Assembly (NCBI GenBank): GCA_021166725.1
Contig: JAJPES010000004.1
Coordinates: 1-50,329, forward strand
Direction: 5' to 3'
Length of the DNA stretch: 50,329 nt
From: Burkholderiaceae bacterium
Lineage (GTDB): Bacteria > Pseudomonadota > Gammaproteobacteria > Burkholderiales > Burkholderiaceae_E
Positions 44,440 through 50,329 of the stretch are shown here, piece by piece (the stretch's first letter is position 1; each line of letters opens with the position of its first letter). The notes under the pieces were generated by a model. It saw only the letters and a program-made list of their open reading frames with translations. It made no database searches and had not been told where the DNA came from. The position numbers and the translations under genes were made by a program.

Positions 44440-45681
44440 TCAGGCCTTCCTCTCCTGCCACCCCGGCACCGGAAACACCGGCTTCGCCTGCGCGGCGCTC
44501 TCCGGCAGCACCACCTTCGGCTGTCCGTCCCGGTTCTGGATGCACGCCGACGCGATGTGCGTGTTCTGCCCCTTCGCATCGAACTGGATCGGGCCGCCGA
44601 TCATCATGTGCTCGGCGATGTTCGTCTTGCGCAGCGCGTCGGCCAGCTGCGCGCCGTCGGCGGTGCCGGCGCGCTTGAAGGCGTCGGCGGCGATCATCAT
44701 CGCCTCGAAGGTGAAGCCGACGTTCAGCGCATGGAACATCAGCTTTTCCTGCGGGAACTGCTTGTTGAACTGCGCCTCGACGCGCTTCGTGAGCTCTGCC
44801 TTCGGGTTGTACCAGGGCACGTTCGAGATGCAGTAATCCGAGTACCGGTTGCCCAGCGCCTTGTAGAACTGCGCCTCGTACATGCCGGGCGATCCCGGGC
44901 TGAGCACTGCCTGTGGCGACCAGCGCTGCTTGACGAGTTCGCGCACCAGCAGGATCGCGTCGTTCAGACGGCTTACCAGCAGGATGAAGTCCGCGTTGGT
45001 GGCCTTGGCCTTGGCGACTTCCACCGAAAGGTCGCGCGCTTCGCGGTCGTAGGCGATCGTGTCGACGATCTTGAACGGCAGGTAGTCGAGCTTCGGCAGG
45101 ATCGCCGCAATGCCCTTGGCCATCGACGTGCCGAAGGTGTCGTTCACGTGCATGAAGACGGCGCTGCGCGGCGCACGTCCGGTGGCCTGGAAGAGGTCGC
45201 GCGTGAGCGCCAGGCCGTTCGTGATGAGTTCGCCCGCCGTGGTGAAGTTGCGGAAGGTGTACTTGTAGCCCTGCTCGGTGATCTGCGGCGCCGCGGCAAT
45301 GTTGACGACGAGCGGCACCTTGCGCTGCTCGGCCACCTGCGCGATCGCGGCGGTGGGGCCGGAGTCGAAGGCGCCCATCAGCACCTGCGCACCCTCGTCG
45401 ATCAGCTTCTCGGCGCGCGAGCGGGCGACGTCGACGTTCGACTCGATGTCGGCGTTCATCAGCTCGACGTCGACGCCGTACATCTCCTTCAGCAGCGCCG
45501 GCGAGATGTCGGCGCCGCGCTGGCACGACTGGCCGATGAAGGCCAGCGCCCCGGAGCGCGGCAGCAGCACGCCGACCTTCAGCTTCTTCGACTGCGCGCG
45601 GACGAGCGCGGGCGCGGCGAGCGTGGTTGCACCGGCGGCCGCCGCTGCGCGGTTGAAATCACGACGCGTGAATCCGGTCAT
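44440..45681 (-). CDS. livK: ABC transporter substrate-binding protein (LivK/amidase-type)
   Basis: Periplasmic ligand binder for the HAAT importer, 413 aa. Twin-arginine-like leader TRRDFNRAAAAAGATTLAAPALVRA, then the Peripla_BP_6 fold: KVGVLLPRSGALAFIGQSCQRG, QVLMGAFDSGPTAAIAQVAEQRKVP, YTFRNFTTAGELITNGLA and FVMHVNDTFGTSMAKG-type strand. The ligand is uncertain since many such proteins bind aromatic or amide compounds. GAAGGAGAGGAGC precedes the ATG. It is cut off from livHMGF by the three PEP-CTERM genes. Confidence 0.88.
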   Translation of the reverse strand: MTGFTRRDFNRAAAAAGATTLAAPALVRAQSKKLKVGVLLPRSGALAFIGQSCQRGADISPALLKEMYGVDVELMNADIESNVDVARSRAEKLIDEGAQVLMGAFDSGPTAAIAQVAEQRKVPLVVNIAAAPQITEQGYKYTFRNFTTAGELITNGLALTRDLFQATGRAPRSAVFMHVNDTFGTSMAKGIAAILPKLDYLPFKIVDTIAYDREARDLSVEVAKAKATNADFILLVSRLNDAILLVRELVKQRWSPQAVLSPGSPGMYEAQFYKALGNRYSDYCISNVPWYNPKAELTKRVEAQFNKQFPQEKLMFHALNVGFTFEAMMIAADAFKRAGTADGAQLADALRKTNIAEHMMIGGPIQFDAKGQNTHIASACIQNRDGQPKVVLPESAAQAKPVFPVPGWQERKA

Positions 45682-45750
45682 GCTCCTCTCCTTCGTGGTG
45701 TTTGTTCGGTGCGGCAGCGGAACTGCCGGAATCGAAAGCGGGTAACCCTA

Positions 45751-47256
45751 TCACGCCGGCGGCGGCTGATCACGCAGAACGCGCTTCAGGATTTTCCCGG
45801 TCGCGCTCTTCGGCAGCTCCTGCACGATGTCCACGCGCACCGGTACCTTGTAGGCGGCGATGTTCGCGCGGCACCAGGCTATGACATCCTCGGGGGCGAT
45901 CGCCTGCCCCGCCCTCGGCACGACGGCCGCCACCACCTGCTCGCCCTTCTCCGGATGCGGAATGCCGTAGACGGCCACTTCCTGCACCTGCGGCAGCTTG
46001 TACAGGTACTGCTCCAGCTCGGCCGGCCACACCTTGAAGCCCGAGACGTTGATCATGTCCTTGACGCGATCGACGATGTAGACGTAGCCGTCGGCGTCCA
46101 TGCGTCCGATGTCGCCCGAATGCAGCCAGCCGCCGCGCAGCGTCTGCGCGGTGTCCTCGGGGCGGTTCCAGTAGCCGAGCATCACGCCGGGGCCGCGGAT
46201 GCAGATCTCGCCCCATTCGCCGTGCGGCACTTCGCGATCGTTCTCGTCGAAGATCTTCAGCGTGAAGCCTTCCACCGCCCGTCCCACCGAGCCGAAGCGG
46301 TGCTCGATGAGGTCGTTGTAGCAGGCGAAGGGCGAGCATTCGGTGAGGCCGTAGCCCTCGTAGACGCGCCGGCCGAAGCGTTCGGTCCAGCGGCGCGAGA
46401 TCTCCTCGGGCATCGTCGCCGCCGCCGACATCTCGTAGCGGATCGACGAGAGATCCCATTTCGAGAGGTCCATCGACAGCAGGCCGATGAAGATCGTCGG
46501 CACGCCGAAGAACAGCGTGTGATGGTCGCGCTGGATCGCATCGAGCACGACGTCGGGCACGAAGCGACGGAACAGGCAGACCGTGGAGCCGGCGAGAATC
46601 GCCGCGTTCAGGATGTAGTTCTGGCCGTAGACGTGGAAGAGCGGCAGGAACACGCACAGCCGGTCGTCGTCGCGGTAGCCCGAGTACTTCGCCGCGCTCG
46701 CCACGTTGGTCGCGATGTTCGACTGCGACAGCGTCACGCCCTTCGGAAAGCCGGTGGTGCCCGACGAGTAGAGCAGCGCCGCCGGATCGTCGGCGGCACG
46801 CTCGACCGGATCGAAGCGCTCCGGCTGGCCGGCACACCACTGCGCGAGCGTGGGCGCGCCGCCGCTCGCCTCGCCCTCACAGACGACCACGTGCTTCAAC
46901 GCCGGGCAGGATTCGCGCGGGACGAAAGGCACCAGTTCGGCCACCGTGAAGACGAGCACCGCGCCCGAGTCGTTCAGCAGGTACTCGACCTCGCCCGCGC
47001 GGAAGATCGCGTTGATCGACACCGGGATCGCGCCGATCTTCTGCGCGGCGTAATAGGTGGTGGCGTACTCGGGGATGTTCGGCAGGTACAGCGCGACGCG
47101 ATCGCCGGCGCCGATGCCGTGGGCGCGCATCGCGTGGGCCAGGCGCGCAGCGTCGGCTTCGAGTTGCCCGTAGGTGATCGTGCGGCCTTCGAAGAGGATC
47201 GCGGGTTTCGACGGCGCACGCGCCGCCCATTGCTGCAGGCTCGAAGCGAGATTCAT
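45751..47256 (-). CDS. Long-chain fatty-acid-type acyl-CoA ligase
   Basis: ANL-superfamily enzyme that adenylates a carboxylic acid and transfers it to CoA. The 501-aa sequence has the phosphate loop LLYSSGTTGFPKGVT, motif YEGYGLTECSPFACYND, the hinge SGDIGRMDADGYVYIVDRVKDMINVSGFKVWP, and C-terminal catalytic Lys in PKSATGKILKR. It lies 69 bases upstream of livK, suggesting that the transporter may import an acid that this enzyme activates. Acyl specificity is not visible. Confidence 0.9.
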   Translation of the reverse strand: MNLASSLQQWAARAPSKPAILFEGRTITYGQLEADAARLAHAMRAHGIGAGDRVALYLPNIPEYATTYYAAQKIGAIPVSINAIFRAGEVEYLLNDSGAVLVFTVAELVPFVPRESCPALKHVVVCEGEASGGAPTLAQWCAGQPERFDPVERAADDPAALLYSSGTTGFPKGVTLSQSNIATNVASAAKYSGYRDDDRLCVFLPLFHVYGQNYILNAAILAGSTVCLFRRFVPDVVLDAIQRDHHTLFFGVPTIFIGLLSMDLSKWDLSSIRYEMSAAATMPEEISRRWTERFGRRVYEGYGLTECSPFACYNDLIEHRFGSVGRAVEGFTLKIFDENDREVPHGEWGEICIRGPGVMLGYWNRPEDTAQTLRGGWLHSGDIGRMDADGYVYIVDRVKDMINVSGFKVWPAELEQYLYKLPQVQEVAVYGIPHPEKGEQVVAAVVPRAGQAIAPEDVIAWCRANIAAYKVPVRVDIVQELPKSATGKILKRVLRDQPPPA

Positions 47257-47290
47257 GGGGGATTCCGGAACGACGGGACGGTGCTGCGTT

Positions 47291-47974
47291 TTATAGCACT
47301 TTCGCCGCGGACTCCGGGCTGCGCTCGGTGAAGCGCTCGGGGGCGGGCTGCGGCTCGCGCTGCGGCGCGTACTGCCAGCGCTTCCACGCGCGCAGCACCG
47401 CGTTCGGATATTCGGGCTTGCCCAGGCTGCCGTTGTAGCGGCCGAGTGCGCGGAACAGGTCGCCGCGCTCGATGTCGAGATAGTGCCGCAGGATGGTGCA
47501 GCCGTAGCGCAGGTTCGTGCGCTGGTCGAAGAGCTTGGCGCTGTCGGCGTCGCCGATCAACTGCGTCCAGAACGGCATCACCTGCATGTAGCCGCGCGCA
47601 CCGGCGCTCGACACGGCGTAGCGACGGAAATTGCTCTCGACCTCGATCAGCCCGAGCACCAGGTGCGGATCGAGCCCCGCGCGCTGCGCCTCGTAGCGCA
47701 CGGCGTGCAGGAACTCGATGCGCTGCCGGTATTCGGGCTTCCAGCGCCGCGGCAGCCGCGTGGACATCGTCGAGAGCCAGTCGACCTTCTCGGAGATCGA
47801 CGCGAAATGCGGCTGCGGCGTGTCGTGGTCTTCGCGCACGGCAGCAGCGAGCGCCGAACGCACGGAGTCGCTCAGTGCCTCGTACTGCTGCGAGCCGGCG
47901 CGCGCGGGACGGGACGCGATCAGCGCGGCGAACAGCGCACAGGTGAGCAGCAGCAGGAACAGGACACGTTTCAT
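47291..47974 (-). CDS. Lytic transglycosylase (SLT, Slt70/MltE-like)
   Basis: Periplasmic enzyme cutting glycan strands with 1,6-anhydro-muramyl ends, the compound AmpD recycles. The 227-aa protein has a signal peptide ([25 protein letters not shown]), then the SLT domain: catalytic Glu in [44 protein letters not shown] and [22 protein letters not shown]. It follows proS, the usual Burkholderiales arrangement. Confidence 0.92.
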   Translation of the reverse strand: MKRVLFLLLLTCALFAALIASRPARAGSQQYEALSDSVRSALAAAVREDHDTPQPHFASISEKVDWLSTMSTRLPRRWKPEYRQRIEFLHAVRYEAQRAGLDPHLVLGLIEVESNFRRYAVSSAGARGYMQVMPFWTQLIGDADSAKLFDQRTNLRYGCTILRHYLDIERGDLFRALGRYNGSLGKPEYPNAVLRAWKRWQYAPQREPQPAPERFTERSPESAAKVL

Positions 47975-48001
47975 TCGCCGGCGATTGAATCGCCGCGCGG
48001 C

Positions 48002-49792
<1,791 letters not shown>

Positions 49793-49860
49793 TGGGAATC
49801 CGGGAGGGCGGCGCCGCTAAAAGGACGTCGCAGATGCGGCAAGCGCGAGAGGCCACTGGC

Positions 49861-49866
49861 TATAAT
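49861..49866 (+). promoter_or_regulatory. -10 box (TATAAT) of rppH
   Basis: An exact TATAAT lies 34 bases before the rppH ATG in the divergent proS-rppH region. No convincing -35 is at the expected distance, so it is offered on the -10 alone. Confidence 0.4.
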
Positions 49867-49900
49867 CGAAGCGATTGTAAGAGATCGAGGGGTGCGGGCC

Positions 49901-50329
49901 ATGCTGGACCGTGACGGCTATCGCCCCAACGTCGGGATCATCCTGGTCAATTCGAGGAACTCGGTTTTCTGGGGAAAGCGGATACGCGAGCACTCCTGGC
50001 AGTTTCCGCAAGGCGGCATCAAGCGCGGCGAATCGCCCGAGCAGGCGATGCTCCGCGAGCTGCACGAGGAAGTGGGCCTGTATCCGCACCACGTCCGCAT
50101 CGTCGGACGCACGCGCGACTGGCTTCGCTACGAGGTGCCCGAGCACTGGGTGCGCCGGGAATGGCGAGGCCACTACCGCGGCCAGAAACAGATCTGGTTC
50201 CTGGTGCGACTGGTCGGCCGCGATAGCGACATCGATCTGCGCGCCTCGAGTCACCCGGAGTTCGACGCCTGGCGTTGGAACGACTATTGGGTGCCGCTCG
50301 ATGCGGTGATCGAGTTCAAGCGCGGCGTC
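49901..50329 (+). CDS. rppH: RNA pyrophosphohydrolase (5' end, cut by window edge)
   Basis: Removes pyrophosphate from mRNA 5' ends, starting RNase E-dependent decay. The visible 143 residues begin [20 protein letters not shown], then [20 protein letters not shown] and ELHEEVGL, a complete Nudix box at residues 38-60 with the metal-binding Glu set, and the substrate region [32 protein letters not shown]. The stop lies beyond 50329. A GAGGGG is near, but the ribosome site is weak. Confidence 0.95.
   Translation, partial: MLDRDGYRPNVGIILVNSRNSVFWGKRIREHSWQFPQGGIKRGESPEQAMLRELHEEVGLYPHHVRIVGRTRDWLRYEVPEHWVRREWRGHYRGQKQIWFLVRLVGRDSDIDLRASSHPEFDAWRWNDYWVPLDAVIEFKRGV

Noticed and set aside
43460..45526. 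688-codon frame spanning livK and PEP-CTERM gene 3
   Set aside because: Mostly an out-of-frame shadow of livK; only the short piece near 43975-44167 is real, as the 5' part of the frameshifted PEP-CTERM gene.
49838..49843. A -35 box for rppH upstream of the TATAAT
   Set aside because: The hexamers at 16-18-base spacing do not resemble TTGACA.

Overview
This window is a contiguous chromosomal segment of a high-GC betaproteobacterium, most likely Burkholderiales. The evidence is the gene content and order: waaF, bepA, moaC; a ribonuclease, tonB, aroE, mtgA run; mpl, tlpA, aroQ, accB, accC, prmA; an H1-like histone; PP0621, pilS, pilR, ampD; ypjD divergent from ffh; livKHMGF; and a lytic transglycosylase, proS, rppH. 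I could not run a search, so the species is unknown. I see no tRNA, rRNA, CRISPR array, prophage or insertion sequence.

Layout. 1-125 is low-complexity G/C homopolymer sequence that looks like poor contig-end sequence. 240-7718 carries LPS heptosyltransferase (waaF), an NTF2-like protein, the BepA outer-membrane quality-control protease, moaC, a bifunctional beta-oxidation enzyme behind a possible operator, a small membrane protein and an exported trypsin-like protease. 7743-13938 is leftward: mgtE, then the tightly coupled RNB-nuclease, tonB, aroE, mtgA operon. 14106-16846 holds an SDR reductase and an unusual Mpl-YqiA fusion. 16883-23779 is rightward: an unknown protein, tlpA, aroQ, accB, accC, prmA, a DUF3426 zinc-ribbon membrane protein and a PfkB kinase. 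23758-30837 is leftward: yggU, yggT, the H1-like protein, a candidate small RNA, ampD, pilR, pilS, PP0621 and ypjD.

30860-36337 is rightward: ffh, a large secreted metzincin-type protease and an FAD-linked dehydrogenase. 36400-49792 is leftward: a DUF882 peptidase, an L,D-transpeptidase, livFGMH, three PEP-CTERM exosortase-substrate genes (one frameshifted), livK, an acyl-CoA ligase, a lytic transglycosylase and proS. rppH starts at 49901 and runs off the end.

How the genes work together. Much of the segment serves the envelope: LPS core (waaF), outer-membrane assembly (bepA), peptidoglycan synthesis (mtgA), remodelling (L,D-transpeptidase, DUF882 peptidase, lytic transglycosylase) and recycling (ampD, mpl). 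Fatty-acid synthesis (accBC) and degradation (FadJ-like enzyme, acyl-CoA ligase) are both present. Operons are very compact, with ATGA or GTGA stop/start overlaps at many junctions.

Most notable: (1) three tandem 20-bp units between tonB and aroE form a chain of 7-codon mini-ORFs, each ending in an ATGA that starts the next, the last being the aroE start; (2) three PEP-CTERM genes, each with a sigma-54-type -24/-12 element upstream, sit between livK and livHMGF; (3) Mpl and a YqiA-like esterase are one polypeptide; (4) a promoter-to-terminator unit without a convincing ORF lies between ampD and the H1-like gene.
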